DNA from: Novosphingobium sp.
GTDB lineage: Bacteria > Pseudomonadota > Alphaproteobacteria > Sphingomonadales > Sphingomonadaceae
NCBI GenBank assembly: GCA_017745295.1
Contig: JAGHZR010000007.1
Coordinates: 186,001-250,000 of the forward strand
DNA: 64,000 nucleotides
Direction of reading: 5' to 3'
Positions 8,422-22,219 of the stretch are shown here, piece after piece (the stretch's first letter is position 1; each line of letters begins with the position of its first letter). A program made the translations under genes and the position numbers. The notes beneath the pieces were generated by a model. It did no database searches and was not told where the DNA came from. It saw only the letters and a program-made list of their open reading frames with translations.

Positions 8422-11094
8422 TCAGGCGGCCAGCTTGCGCAGCACGTACTGCAGGATGCCGCCGTTGTTGAAGTATTCCACTTCGTTGGCGGTATCGATG
8501 CGGCACAGCGCGGTGAAGGTGAAGGTCGAACCGTCCGGACGGGTCACTTCGACTTCCACGTCCTGGCGCGGCTTGAGGCTGGCAACGCCCTTGATCGTGA
8601 AGGCGTCGTCACCGGTCAGGCCCAGGGTCTGACGGGTGTCGCCATCCTTGAACTGCAGCGGCAGCACGCCCATGCCGACCAGGTTCGAACGGTGGATACG
8701 CTCGAAGCTCTCGACGATCACGGCGCGGACGCCGAGGAGGTTGGTGCCCTTGGCTGCCCAGTCGCGCGACGAACCGGTGCCGTACTCCTTGCCGGCCACG
8801 ACCACCATCGGCGTGCCTTCGGCCTTGTACTTCTGCGCGACGTCGTAGACCGGCAGAACCTCTTCACCGAAGCGGCTCATGCCGCCTTCGATGCCGGGGA
8901 CCATTTCGTTGCGGATGCGGATGTTGGCGAACGTGCCGCGCATCATGACTTCGTGGTGACCACGGCGCGAACCGTAGGAGTTGAAGTCTGCCTTGGCGAC
9001 CTGGTGCTCCATCAGCCACTGGCCCGCCGGGCTGTCGGCCTTGATCGAACCGGCCGGCGAGATGTGGTCGGTGGTGATCGAATCGCCGAGGATCAGCAGG
9101 GGCTTCGCCTCGATGATGTCGTTCACCGGCGCCGGGGTCATTTCCAGGCCTTCGAAGTACGGCGGGTTGGCGACATAAGTCGAACCGGCGCGCCATGAGT
9201 AGGTTTCCGAACCGGTGACGTTGATCGCCTGCCAGTGCTTGTCGCCCTTGTAGACGTCGGCATAGCGGGCCTGGAACATCGGGCGGTCCATGCAGGTGGC
9301 CATGGTTTCGGCCACTTCGTTGTTGGTCGGCCAGATGTCCTTCAGGAACACGTCGGTGCCGTCCTTGCTGACGCCGATCGGGGTGGTGGTGAAGTCTTCC
9401 ACCACGGTGCCCTTCAGAGCGTAGGCAACGACCAGCGGCGGCGAGGCCAGGAAGTTCGCGCGCACGTCCGGCGAGACGCGGCCTTCGAAGTTGCGGTTGC
9501 CCGAGATGACGGCGCTGGCGACCAGGCCGTTCTCGTTGATCGCCTTCGAGATCGGTTCCGCGAGCGGGCCCGAGTTACCGATGCAGGTGGTGCAGCCGTA
9601 ACCGACGAGGTTGAAGCCGATGTTGTCGAGGTGCGACTGCAGGCCGGCCTTGTTCAGGTAGTCGGTGACGACCTGCGAACCGGGGGCGAGCGAGGTCTTG
9701 ACCCAGGGCTTGGGCTTCAGGCCCAGCTCGTCGGCCTTCTTGGCGACGAGACCGGCGGCGACCAGGACGCTCGGGTTCGAGGTGTTGGTGCAGCTGGTGA
9801 TGGCGGCGATCATGACGTCGCCGTCACCGATGTCGAAGTCCTTGCCTTCGACGGGGACGCGCTGTGCCGACTTCTTGTAGGTCTCGGCCATGTCCTTGTT
9901 GAACACGTCGTCGACGTCGGGAAGGGCAACCCAGTCCTGCGGACGCTTCGGACCGGCGAGCGAAGGCACGACGGTCGAGATGTCGAGTTCGAGGGTCGAC
10001 GAGAAGATCGGATCGGCTGCGCCGGCTTCCATCCAGAAGCCCTGTTCCTTGGCATAGGCTTCGACGAGGGCGATCTGCTCTTCCTCGCGGCCGGTGAGGC
10101 GCAGGTAGTCGAGCGTCTTGTCGTCGATGCCGAAGAAGCCGCAGGTGGCGCCGTATTCCGGCGCCATGTTGGCGAGCGTCGCACGGTCGGCCAGCGACAG
10201 CGAGGCAAGGCCGGGGCCGAAGTATTCGACGAAGCGGCCGACCACGCCGTGCTTGCGCAGCATAGCGGTGCAGGTGAGCACGAGGTCGGTGGCGGTGACG
10301 CCTTCCTTCAGTTCACCCGTGAACTTGAAGCCGACGACTTCGGGGATGAGCATCGAAACCGGCTGGCCGAGCATCGCGGCTTCCGCCTCGATGCCGCCGA
10401 CGCCCCAGCCCAGCACGCCCAGGCCGTTGACCATGGTGGTGTGGCTGTCGGTGCCGACGCAGGTGTCGGGATAGGCAACGGTTTCACCGTTCTGGTCTTC
10501 GCTGGTCCACACCGACTTGGCGATGTTTTCCAGGTTCACCTGGTGGCAGATGCCTGTGCCCGGGGGAACCGCGTAGAAGTTGGCGAGCGACTTGGAGCCC
10601 CACTTGAGGAAGTCGTAACGCTCCATGTTGCGCTGGTATTCGATCTCCACGTTCTCTTCGAACGCCTTGGGGTGACCGAATTCGTCGACCATGACCGAGT
10701 GGTCGATCACGAGGTTCACGGGGACCAGCGGGTTGATCTTGCTGGTATCGCCGCCGAGCTTGGCGATCGCGTCGCGCATCGCGGCAAGGTCGACCACGCA
10801 GGGCACGCCGGTGAAGTCCTGAAGCAGAACGCGCGCCGGGCGGTACTGGATTTCCTCACCGGTCGTGGGGTTCTTCTGCCAATCGACCACCGCCTGGACG
10901 TGGTCGGTTGAGACGGTGAAGCCGCCGTCTTCGAAGCGCAGCAGGTTTTCCAGCAGCACCTTCATCGAGAAAGGCAGGCGGCTGATGTCGCCGAGCTTCT
11001 CGGAAGCCTTCTTGAGGGAGTAGTAGGCGACGTTCTTGCCGCCGACGGTCATGGTGCTGCGGGTACCGAGCGTATCCTGTCCGACCTGGGTCAT
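8422..11094 (-). CDS. acnA: Aconitate hydratase AcnA
   Basis: Interconverts citrate and isocitrate in the TCA cycle with a [4Fe-4S] cluster. At 890 residues it matches the AcnA/IRP1 type. Cluster cysteines are visible in [12 protein letters not shown] and [14 protein letters not shown]; the C-terminal swivel domain has [30 protein letters not shown] and [12 protein letters not shown]. The ATG at 11094 ([12 protein letters not shown]) is the natural start, because the next upstream codons give no ribosome site nearer. The gene is monocistronic, with its own terminator. Confidence 0.97.
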   Translation of the reverse strand: MTQVGQDTLGTRSTMTVGGKNVAYYSLKKASEKLGDISRLPFSMKVLLENLLRFEDGGFTVSTDHVQAVVDWQKNPTTGEEIQYRPARVLLQDFTGVPCVVDLAAMRDAIAKLGGDTSKINPLVPVNLVIDHSVMVDEFGHPKAFEENVEIEYQRNMERYDFLKWGSKSLANFYAVPPGTGICHQVNLENIAKSVWTSEDQNGETVAYPDTCVGTDSHTTMVNGLGVLGWGVGGIEAEAAMLGQPVSMLIPEVVGFKFTGELKEGVTATDLVLTCTAMLRKHGVVGRFVEYFGPGLASLSLADRATLANMAPEYGATCGFFGIDDKTLDYLRLTGREEEQIALVEAYAKEQGFWMEAGAADPIFSSTLELDISTVVPSLAGPKRPQDWVALPDVDDVFNKDMAETYKKSAQRVPVEGKDFDIGDGDVMIAAITSCTNTSNPSVLVAAGLVAKKADELGLKPKPWVKTSLAPGSQVVTDYLNKAGLQSHLDNIGFNLVGYGCTTCIGNSGPLAEPISKAINENGLVASAVISGNRNFEGRVSPDVRANFLASPPLVVAYALKGTVVEDFTTTPIGVSKDGTDVFLKDIWPTNNEVAETMATCMDRPMFQARYADVYKGDKHWQAINVTGSETYSWRAGSTYVANPPYFEGLEMTPAPVNDIIEAKPLLILGDSITTDHISPAGSIKADSPAGQWLMEHQVAKADFNSYGSRRGHHEVMMRGTFANIRIRNEMVPGIEGGMSRFGEEVLPVYDVAQKYKAEGTPMVVVAGKEYGTGSSRDWAAKGTNLLGVRAVIVESFERIHRSNLVGMGVLPLQFKDGDTRQTLGLTGDDAFTIKGVASLKPRQDVEVEVTRPDGSTFTFTALCRIDTANEVEYFNNGGILQYVLRKLAA

Positions 11095-11266
11095 ATTGGG
11101 TATTATCCCCTTCTGTATGAGCCTGAAACGAAGGAAGCGCGGCTATTCCGAAACCGTCTAGCCCTGGTCCCGGAAATCATCGCCGTGCTGCATCGCGACA
11201 AGCGGATTCTTCGGCCCCGCCGATGCGCGCTCGCGGGCCTCAGGTCAAGGGGGGCATGCGTGGTGA

Positions 11267-12166
11267 CTAGGACTCGACTTTTGCGTTTCTTGCACCGGTC
11301 CAGCAGCCGATAACGATCAGTATCGCGCCAGCAACAGTCGCGAGATCGAGCGGCTCCGCGAACATCAGCCAGCCCAGCAGCGCGGCCCAGAGAAAGCCGG
11401 TATATTCGATGGGCAGCAGCACCTGGGTCTCGGCGCGGGCATAGCCCCAGGACAGGAACAGCAGGGCGGCGGTCGCCAGTGCCGCTCCGGCCAGGACAAG
11501 CAGCAGGCTGTGCCGATCGGGCATGACGGCGAGCCACGGCGAAAAAGCCAGGAAAATCAGCGTGACGAGCAAGTTCTGGAACTGGGCGATCTCTACCGGG
11601 CGGGCCAGCAGCGCCTGCTTGCGCTGGAGCACGAGGTTGATCGCATAGAACACCGCGGAGAGCAGGATGGCCGCGGTGCCCTCGATCGCCTGCTCCGAAT
11701 AGGCGCCCGATCCGAAGCGTCCGGCGGCGATCACCAGCACGCCGAGAATGCCGAGCAGCGAGGCGGCGACGGCGCGGGGCCGGATCGTTTCGCCCAGCAG
11801 GAGCGCCGCGAAATAAAGCGCGATGATCGGGGAAACGAAGGAAATCGCGATTCCCTCGGCCATAGGAATTCGTACGAGGCCATAGAAAAACAGTGCGGCC
11901 ATGGCCGAAGTGATCGCCGCGCGAAGGGCATGGACCTTGAGCACGGCGCGTGAGGGTAGCGGGCGGCCCGCCATGAGCCAGAGCGGCAGCGTCAGCAGGG
12001 TGCCGAAGAGATTGCGCAGCAGCAGCGCGGTGTAGACGCCTACCGCGAGTCCGGCGCCCTTGATCGTCGCGTCCATGGCGCTGAACGTCGCGATCCCGGC
12101 CACGACCGCGAGGATCGGCAGGATCGCTGGGGAAGAGTCCGTTTGGGGGGCGGCAGCTGTGCTCAT
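11267..12166 (-). CDS. EamA/DMT-superfamily transporter
   Basis: A 299-residue inner-membrane protein with about ten hydrophobic helices arranged as two EamA repeats (about 15-145 and 160-290). Each repeat shows the DMT pattern: AMDATIKGAG... in the first and the PIEYTGFLWAALLGWLMFAEPLD end block in the second. Substrate unknown; relatives move amino acids or other small metabolites outward. Start chosen at the ATG at 12166 (MSTAAAPQT), since the open frame further upstream encodes a Cys/Pro-rich non-membrane stretch. Divergent from the L,D-transpeptidase. Confidence 0.85.
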   Translation of the reverse strand: MSTAAAPQTDSSPAILPILAVVAGIATFSAMDATIKGAGLAVGVYTALLLRNLFGTLLTLPLWLMAGRPLPSRAVLKVHALRAAITSAMAALFFYGLVRIPMAEGIAISFVSPIIALYFAALLLGETIRPRAVAASLLGILGVLVIAAGRFGSGAYSEQAIEGTAAILLSAVFYAINLVLQRKQALLARPVEIAQFQNLLVTLIFLAFSPWLAVMPDRHSLLLVLAGAALATAALLFLSWGYARAETQVLLPIEYTGFLWAALLGWLMFAEPLDLATVAGAILIVIGCWTGARNAKVES

Positions 12167-12383
12167 CAGGCCATGGCTCTCGCCGTCGGCGCCTGTCCGT
12201 GCAAGCGGGAATGCGGGCAATTCATCGCAGGGACAGGCGAAATCCTTGAAACAGACGCTATATGGGGGCAAAGCGGGGCATCACCGGCAGCCAATTTTGG
12301 CAGCCGATTTTTCACGGCTGCGTTTCCTCCTGGAACGAATTCCAGGCACTGCGGTGCATTACCAAGGGCAGGTTCAGACTAAG

Positions 12384-13862
12384 ATGGCAGGTTTCATGAG
12401 GTTCGGTTGCAGCATGCTGGCGGTCGTGGCGGCAACAGGTCTCGCGGCGCAGCCGGTTCTCGCCCAGAAGGCCGATTCTGCAAAGGCGGAGACGGCGAAG
12501 AAGGCGAAGACGGTTTCCACGCCGACCTCGATCCTGCCGACCGCGCAGGCGACGCCGACGGCGCAGGCTTCCTCCAAGCCCGCCTCGAAACCCACCCGCC
12601 CGGCGGTCCAGCCCGTGATCCAGCCCAGCGCCGTGCCGACCGCCATTCCCACGGTATCGAAGCCGGTCGTGCAGGATGTCCTGTTGGCCGAGCCGGTGAT
12701 GTCGTGGTCGGTGGCCGATGCCAAGGCACTGCTCGGCACGATCGAATATATCGGCAAGGAAGGCCTGATCCCGGCGGACTACCAGCCTTCGGCCCTGCGC
12801 GCCGCCATCGCCAAGGGCGAGGGTGACGAACTCGACGCGCTGGCAAGCCGCCTGTTCGGCTGGCTGATCGAGGATCTTCGCGACGGCCGCACGCCGATGA
12901 AGGCGCGCGTGCAGTGGTTCGCGGTCGATCCCGACCAGGACCTCAACCCCACCGCGCAGATCATGGCCCAGGCCCTGTCCGAGCATGACGTGGCGGGCGT
13001 GGTCGCCAGGCTGGCGCCGACCAATCCGGACTATGCCGCGCTCAAGGCCGATCTCAACGCCACGCCGATGGCGAACAAGGCGCGCCGCGCGCTGATCCAG
13101 GCCAACATGGACCGCTGGCGCTGGCTCGCCCGCGACCTCGGCGACGTCTATCTGATGACCAACATTCCCGAGTTCCAGCTGCGCCTCGTGGTGAAGAACC
13201 GGATCATCCGCAGCTACAAGACCGTGGTCGGCAAGCCCGGCCGCACCGCGACCCCGCAGCTCGCCGAAACGGTCAGCGCCGTCGTGTTCAACCCGACCTG
13301 GACGGTGCCGCAGTCGATCGTGAAGGGCGAAGGCCTTGGCGCCAAGGTTCTGAACAACCCCGGCTGGGCGAAGTCGGCGGGTTACAAGGCGACCAAGAAC
13401 GCTGATGGCACGATCACCGTCGTCCAGCAGCCGGGCGCGACGAACTCGCTGGGCCTGATGAAGATCGACATGCCCAACCCGCACGCGATCTACCTGCACG
13501 ACACGCCCTCCAAGCAGTACTTCAATTCGGAAGTCCGCGCCTTCAGCCACGGCTGCATCCGCACCGAGCGCGCGGTGGAACTGGGCATGACGATGGCGAT
13601 TCTCGGCGCGCAGAAGACCGCCACCGACGCCGCCGACATCTCGCGCTCGGGCAAGTATACCAAGGTCGAGATGACGCGGACCTTCCCGGTCTACCTGACC
13701 TATTTTACCTATGCCCGCTCGATCGACGGCCAGCTCAAGCCGTTCAACGACCTCTACGAGCGCGACAAGCCGGTGCTCGACAGCTTCGCCGCCCCGCGCC
13801 AGCTCAAGACCACCCAGCGCGCGAGCGAGGAAGAGATCATCAAGCTCGACAACCCGCTCTAA
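12384..13862 (+). CDS. L,D-transpeptidase, YcbB/LdtD-like
   Basis: An exported 492-residue enzyme that makes 3-3 peptidoglycan cross-links or anchors proteins. Signal peptide MRFGCSMLAVVAATGLAAQPVLAQ, then a low-complexity Ala/Lys/Thr/Pro linker (about 30-105), a scaffold domain (LLGTIEYIGKEGLIP, IEDLRDGRT), and the YkuD catalytic domain. The catalytic motif is complete: His in IYLHDTP and SHGCIRTERAVELG with the nucleophile Cys. MSWSVADAKALLG suits the family's N-terminal region. ATG 12384 or 12396 can serve as start; both keep the signal peptide. A hairpin at 13874 follows. Confidence 0.9.
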   Translation: MAGFMRFGCSMLAVVAATGLAAQPVLAQKADSAKAETAKKAKTVSTPTSILPTAQATPTAQASSKPASKPTRPAVQPVIQPSAVPTAIPTVSKPVVQDVLLAEPVMSWSVADAKALLGTIEYIGKEGLIPADYQPSALRAAIAKGEGDELDALASRLFGWLIEDLRDGRTPMKARVQWFAVDPDQDLNPTAQIMAQALSEHDVAGVVARLAPTNPDYAALKADLNATPMANKARRALIQANMDRWRWLARDLGDVYLMTNIPEFQLRLVVKNRIIRSYKTVVGKPGRTATPQLAETVSAVVFNPTWTVPQSIVKGEGLGAKVLNNPGWAKSAGYKATKNADGTITVVQQPGATNSLGLMKIDMPNPHAIYLHDTPSKQYFNSEVRAFSHGCIRTERAVELGMTMAILGAQKTATDAADISRSGKYTKVEMTRTFPVYLTYFTYARSIDGQLKPFNDLYERDKPVLDSFAAPRQLKTTQRASEEEIIKLDNPL

Positions 13863-13873
13863 AATCCTGTCTC

Positions 13874-13907
13874 GGCCCCGGTTAACGCGAGAGCGATTGC
13901 CGGGGCC
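13874..13907 (+). terminator. Hairpin after L,D-transpeptidase gene
   Basis: GGCCCCGG (13874-13881) pairs with CCGGGGCC (13900-13907), loop 18, followed by TTGT. Twelve bases after the stop codon. The U-tract is weak. Confidence 0.5.
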
Positions 13908-13967
13908 TTGTCTCATGCGCCGGGGAAGGCCAGCAAGGCTGACGATAATAGCCGAGGAAACCCGATC

Positions 13968-14249
13968 ATGAGCGAGAACACCGACCGCATCGGCGAGGCT
14001 ACCGCGCGGATCGTCGAACTCGAAGCCGAACTTGAAGCCTCGGGCACCACCACGCGTGCCGAAGCTGAACTGGCGCGGGTGAAGGCTCTGCTGCATGACT
14101 GGGTGGAAAGTGTCGTTGCGGTCGTGGCGACGCCGGGCGTGGGCCGCGCAGTCCTGATCCACGACAACGGCACGGAATCGCGAATCGCTTCTCCCGAACT
14201 GCCCTTCCGGCTGGCCGTGCCGGTCTCCTTCGGGCGCCGCGAGGATTAG
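13968..14249 (+). CDS. Small hypothetical protein
   Basis: A 93-residue soluble protein I do not recognise. The N-terminal half is a charged helix likely to coil (ATARIVELEAELEASGTTTRAEAELARVKALL); the second half (SVVAVVATPGVGRAVLIHD, then a basic end SFGRRED) looks like short strands. No signal or membrane segment. GAGGAA sits before the ATG at 13968. It follows the L,D-transpeptidase gene by about 105 bases, with a hairpin between, so shared function is not implied. Confidence 0.6.
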   Translation: MSENTDRIGEATARIVELEAELEASGTTTRAEAELARVKALLHDWVESVVAVVATPGVGRAVLIHDNGTESRIASPELPFRLAVPVSFGRRED

Positions 14250-14282
14250 CGTTCGCAGCGACCCGGCGGGCTGTCCGAAGAA

Positions 14283-14741
14283 TCAGGCCGGGAACCGGCG
14301 CCGTAACCTCACCAACATCTCGTCGAGGCTGGAGAGGAAGCGCGAGCGATCGGTCTTGCTGAACGGTGGCGGTCCTCCCACCACATCTCCGCCAGCCCGA
14401 AGGTCGGCCATGATTGCCCGCGTGGCGATGGCGCCGCCGATCGAGGCCATGGTGAAAGGCTTGCCGTTTGGCGCCACGACTTCCGCGCCGAGCTTGAGGC
14501 AGCGGTCGGCCAGGAGGATATCGGCGGTGATGACGACAGTACCGGGCGCGGTGTTTTCCACGATCCAGTCGTCGGCGGCATCGAAGGCGTCGCTCACCAG
14601 CTTGCGCGAGACCAGCGGCGACTGCGGCACCCGGATCGGGCTGTTGCTGACGACGACCACCGGCACCTTGTAGCGCGCGGCGACCTTGTAGGTTTCGTCC
14701 TTCACCGGGCAGGCGTCGGCATCGATCAGAATGCGGATCAT
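14283..14741 (-). CDS. yaiI: UPF0178 (DUF188/YaiI) family protein
   Basis: A 152-residue protein of the YaiI/YqxD family, a PIN-like fold with unknown activity. The family opening MIRILIDADACPVKDE is exact, and TADILLADRCLKLGAEVV and NGKPFT follow. The acidic residues of DADACP are the likely metal site by analogy with PIN nucleases (inference). It lies seven bases after the recQ stop on the same strand, so the two are probably cotranscribed. Confidence 0.92.
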   Translation of the reverse strand: MIRILIDADACPVKDETYKVAARYKVPVVVVSNSPIRVPQSPLVSRKLVSDAFDAADDWIVENTAPGTVVITADILLADRCLKLGAEVVAPNGKPFTMASIGGAIATRAIMADLRAGGDVVGGPPPFSKTDRSRFLSSLDEMLVRLRRRFPA

Positions 14742-14748
14742 GCGGCGC

Positions 14749-16539
<1,791 letters not shown>

Positions 16540-16676
16540 GGCGCGCTTATGGCAGAACGGAGACGGGTCTGAAAACCGCTGAACCGATGATTTCCTCCGT
16601 TTCCGCCCCAATCGCTTGCGGTTTGGCCGCGCGGGTAGTCGAAATGGCGGAAACAGGAAGAGCTGAGGAGAGCGAT

Positions 16677-17528
16677 ATGGCAAGCGTGGCGGTGGTGACG
16701 GGCGCGAGTTCCGGGATAGGACTGGAGACGGCAAGGGCTTTGGCGCAGCAGGGCTTTAGGGTGATCGGCGTCGGCCGCGATCCGGCGCGCTGTGCGGCGG
16801 CTGAAGCGGATCTTGCTGCCGGGGGCGGTGACGTTGAGATGTTGCGCGCCGATCTTTCCCTGCTCGCCGAGGTGGACCGGTTGGCGGAGAAGATCGCTGG
16901 AAAGGTCGATCGGATCGACGTGCTGGTCAACAATGCGGGCGGCATGGCGCGCGAGCAGGCGATGACCGCCGAAGGCTTCGAGGCCAATTACGCGGCCAAC
17001 TTCATTGGACCTTTCGCACTGACGGCGCGCTTGCTGCCCCTGCTGCGCAAGGCGGCGGCGGATGCGCCGGAAGGCAGCGTCAGGATCGTCAATACCGCCT
17101 CGGACGGCAGCGAGATGATCCCTCGCATCGATCTTGCCGACTTGCAGAACCTCGGCAACTGGAACCCGGGTGCGGCCTATTGCAGCGGAAAGCTGGCCAA
17201 CGTCCTTCATGCCCGCGCGCTGGCATCCCGGCTGGCGGCGGACGGGATCGTCGCCCATTCGGTCCATCCCGGCACCGTCGGCAGCAACTTCTTTTCGCAC
17301 ACGCCGGACAGCGTGCAGGCGGCCTATGGCGATGCGCCCAAGCTCACGCCGCAGCAGGGTGCGGACACCGTGATCTGGCTGGCGACGGCCGGGGAGCCGG
17401 GCCGATCGAGCGGCGGTTACTGGTTCGAGCGGGCGCCGCGAAAGCCCAACCCTCTGGTGGAGGATGAGGCTTTCGTCGAGGCGTTCTGGCAGGCGGCGGA
17501 AAAACTGGCCGGGCGGGCCGGTATCTAG
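16677..17528 (+). CDS. Short-chain dehydrogenase/reductase, retinol dehydrogenase-like
   Basis: A 283-residue oxidoreductase with the classical SDR layout: TGASSGIG nucleotide-binding loop, NNAG, a Ser in VNTASD, and the catalytic YCSGK (YxxxK). The C-terminal part with HSVHPGTVGSNFF resembles the retinol dehydrogenase/WWOX-like branch, which is often NADP-dependent; the true substrate cannot be told. GAGGAGA lies six bases before the ATG at 16677. Its stop overlaps by four bases the stop of the antiporter on the other strand. Confidence 0.85.
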   Translation: MASVAVVTGASSGIGLETARALAQQGFRVIGVGRDPARCAAAEADLAAGGGDVEMLRADLSLLAEVDRLAEKIAGKVDRIDVLVNNAGGMAREQAMTAEGFEANYAANFIGPFALTARLLPLLRKAAADAPEGSVRIVNTASDGSEMIPRIDLADLQNLGNWNPGAAYCSGKLANVLHARALASRLAADGIVAHSVHPGTVGSNFFSHTPDSVQAAYGDAPKLTPQQGADTVIWLATAGEPGRSSGGYWFERAPRKPNPLVEDEAFVEAFWQAAEKLAGRAGI

Positions 17529-18712
17529 CTCTCCCTGCCCAGCCCGGCGAGACGCGGCTTGACGATGGGCACGGTCAGCATCGTGCTCATCACCGCCATC
17601 AGCAGCAGGGCGGTGAACGTCTCCGGCGTGACGATCTTCTTGTCGAGCAGGACGTTGACGAAGATAATCATGATCAGCGCCTTGGTCTGGAGCATCCAGC
17701 CGATCACCGTGGCCTCGCCCTTCTTCCAGCCGAGCAGCTTTCCGGCGAGGTGTACCCCCGCGAGCTTGCCGGAGACCGAGGCGATCAGGAACAGGAGCGC
17801 GGCGCCGAATACCATGGCCCCGCCCATTCCCCAGTCGGTGCGCAGGCCGGTGCTGAGGAAGAACACCGGCATCACCGTGAGCAGCAGGAATTCGCGGAAG
17901 CCGTCGAGCTTCTCGCGGGTGAACCAGCGGGCGTCGAGCACCACGCCGGCCAGGAAGGCGCCGACCATGAAGTGCAGGCCCGACCAGTCCGCCGCGAAGC
18001 CGACGAGCGCCAGCCAGATCAGCGCCACATACCAGCGGTCCTGCTCGCCGAGGCGCTTGAACAGGGCGCGGATCGCGAAGGAGGCCACGGCAAAGGCGGC
18101 GAGGAACAGGCCCTGGCGGCCGACACGCTCCCAGTCGACGAGAATCAATGCGAGCACGCCCCAGATCGCGATATCGTCGAGGCTGGCGTAGCGCAGCAGG
18201 CGCTGCCCGAGCGGCTCGCGGAACACGCCGAGCTTTTCCATCAGCAGGACCAGGATCGGCAGGGCGGTGACGGCGCAGGCCATGCCGACGCCGAGCACGG
18301 CCTGCGGGTAGCTGCCTTCCGGCCCGATCCAGCCGGGCGTGCGCAGCAGCAGGGCGGCGGCCACGGCGCCGAATGCCAGCGGCGTCAGCAGCGCGCAGGC
18401 GGCGGTCAGCGTCGTTTCGGCGCGGTGCTTCCAGGCATCGGAGAGGTCGAGTTCGACCCCGGCGACAAAGACGAACATCATCACCGCCCACCAGGCGACG
18501 CCGTTCAGGGCGGTCATGACTTGCGGGTTGAAGACGAAGGCATAGAACTGCGGCGCGGCATGGCCGAGCACGCCGGGGCCGAGCAGGATGCCGCCGATGA
18601 TCTGCACGACCACCAGCGGCGCCCAGTGCTCGGTGCGCAGCAGCCGCCACACGAGATAAGGCGCCGCGAGGATGATCGTCAGCGCAATCAGGTAGATTTC
18701 GGTCGTCCCCAT
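17525..18712 (-). CDS. Cation:proton antiporter (CPA2 family)
   Basis: A 395-residue membrane protein with about 11 to 12 helices and a Na+/H+ exchanger domain: GGILLGPGVLG near the N-terminus, FVAGVELDL, ASLDDIAIWG (the conserved Asp-Asp of ion binding) and MVGAFLAGVVLDA. No TrkA-N or TrkA-C regulatory domain follows, so it is the short form. Exchanges Na+ or K+ for protons, probably for pH or salt balance. An ATG at 18730 would add six residues; I prefer 18712 because a GGGGCGGGG stretch precedes it. Tail-to-tail with the SDR. Confidence 0.85.
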   Translation of the reverse strand: MGTTEIYLIALTIILAAPYLVWRLLRTEHWAPLVVVQIIGGILLGPGVLGHAAPQFYAFVFNPQVMTALNGVAWWAVMMFVFVAGVELDLSDAWKHRAETTLTAACALLTPLAFGAVAAALLLRTPGWIGPEGSYPQAVLGVGMACAVTALPILVLLMEKLGVFREPLGQRLLRYASLDDIAIWGVLALILVDWERVGRQGLFLAAFAVASFAIRALFKRLGEQDRWYVALIWLALVGFAADWSGLHFMVGAFLAGVVLDARWFTREKLDGFREFLLLTVMPVFFLSTGLRTDWGMGGAMVFGAALLFLIASVSGKLAGVHLAGKLLGWKKGEATVIGWMLQTKALIMIIFVNVLLDKKIVTPETFTALLLMAVMSTMLTVPIVKPRLAGLGRES

Positions 18713-18875
18713 CGGGTGCCCCGCCCCCATTCGTTATGTTCGTTGGACGCAGGAATGCCTTGCCCGATGGCGTTGGGCAATCGGGGGTGAAAGGTTTTTC
18801 CGGGAGTTTTCCGGATTGTAATCGAATGGGGTGTTGGGGAAACGAATCACATTCGTAATGACCCCGCGCAAGCAT

Positions 18876-18933
18876 CCCACGTAACCACCCCGGCATCCTC
18901 GCGAAGACGGGGATGCCGGGGTGGTTACGTGGG
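18876..18933. repeat. Long perfect inverted repeat between antiporter and metH
   Basis: A 23-base arm at 18876-18898 is repeated perfectly inverted at 18911-18933 with a 12-base loop. The core reads CCCCGGCATCC ... GGATGCCGGGG. It lies upstream of the antiporter and 43 bases past the metH stop. It resembles palindromic intergenic repeats, and may also stop or protect the metH transcript; no U-tract follows on either strand. Confidence 0.75.
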
Positions 18934-18975
18934 CGACGCGAGATGGTTGTCGTTTCGCGTCGTTTCCGCTCGCGA

Positions 18976-21663
<2,688 letters not shown>

Positions 21664-21683
21664 GGTCTGTCGTTCTCGTTGAA

Positions 21684-22214
21684 TCAGTTCGCGAGGCTCA
21701 GGGCGAGCACATAGTCGTCATAGGTCTTGCCGCCGACGTCGAAAGTACGGGTACCGATCGTCTCGAAGCCGTGCTTGGCGTAGAAGGCGAGGGCGCGGTG
21801 GTTGTCGTTCTTCACGCCCAGCAGCAGCCGCTTCCAGCCAGCGGCCAGCGCGGCGTCGCGCACGGTTCGCATCATGGTGCCCGCGATCATCGAGCCCTGG
21901 AAGCGCGAGAGCAGATAGATGCGCTTCAGTTCGAGATCGCCCTCCTGCGCGAGTTCCAGTTCGGGATCACAGATCAGCGCATAGCCGACCGGCGCATGGC
22001 CCGGCTCGACTTCCGCCAGCCAGGCCTTCGCGCCTTTGGTCAGGTACTTGCGGTAGTTTTCCGCCGAGTGCTGCTTCAGGCAATGGGCGACGATCCCGCC
22101 GCCGTCGACCAGCCCCGCGAAACTTTCGAGGAAGGTCGCGGAAGCCACGAGCGAGAGCGCATCGGCATCGTCGGTCCTGGCGGGGCGGATGCGCCAGATG
22201 GGGAATTCTGTCAT
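21684..22214 (-). CDS. GNAT-family N-acetyltransferase
   Basis: A 176-residue acetyltransferase. It begins [17 protein letters not shown] and has the GNAT core [25 protein letters not shown] with the acetyl-CoA loop, then [19 protein letters not shown]. Substrate unknown. Start at the ATG at 22214, five bases after the stop of the N-terminal metH gene, and it ends 20 bases before the C-terminal metH gene, so it is locked in the methionine operon. It might modify a methionine-cycle compound or protein, or simply ride along (inference). Confidence 0.85.
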   Translation of the reverse strand: MTEFPIWRIRPARTDDADALSLVASATFLESFAGLVDGGGIVAHCLKQHSAENYRKYLTKGAKAWLAEVEPGHAPVGYALICDPELELAQEGDLELKRIYLLSRFQGSMIAGTMMRTVRDAALAAGWKRLLLGVKNDNHRALAFYAKHGFETIGTRTFDVGGKTYDDYVLALSLAN

Positions 22215-22219
22215 GGCTT

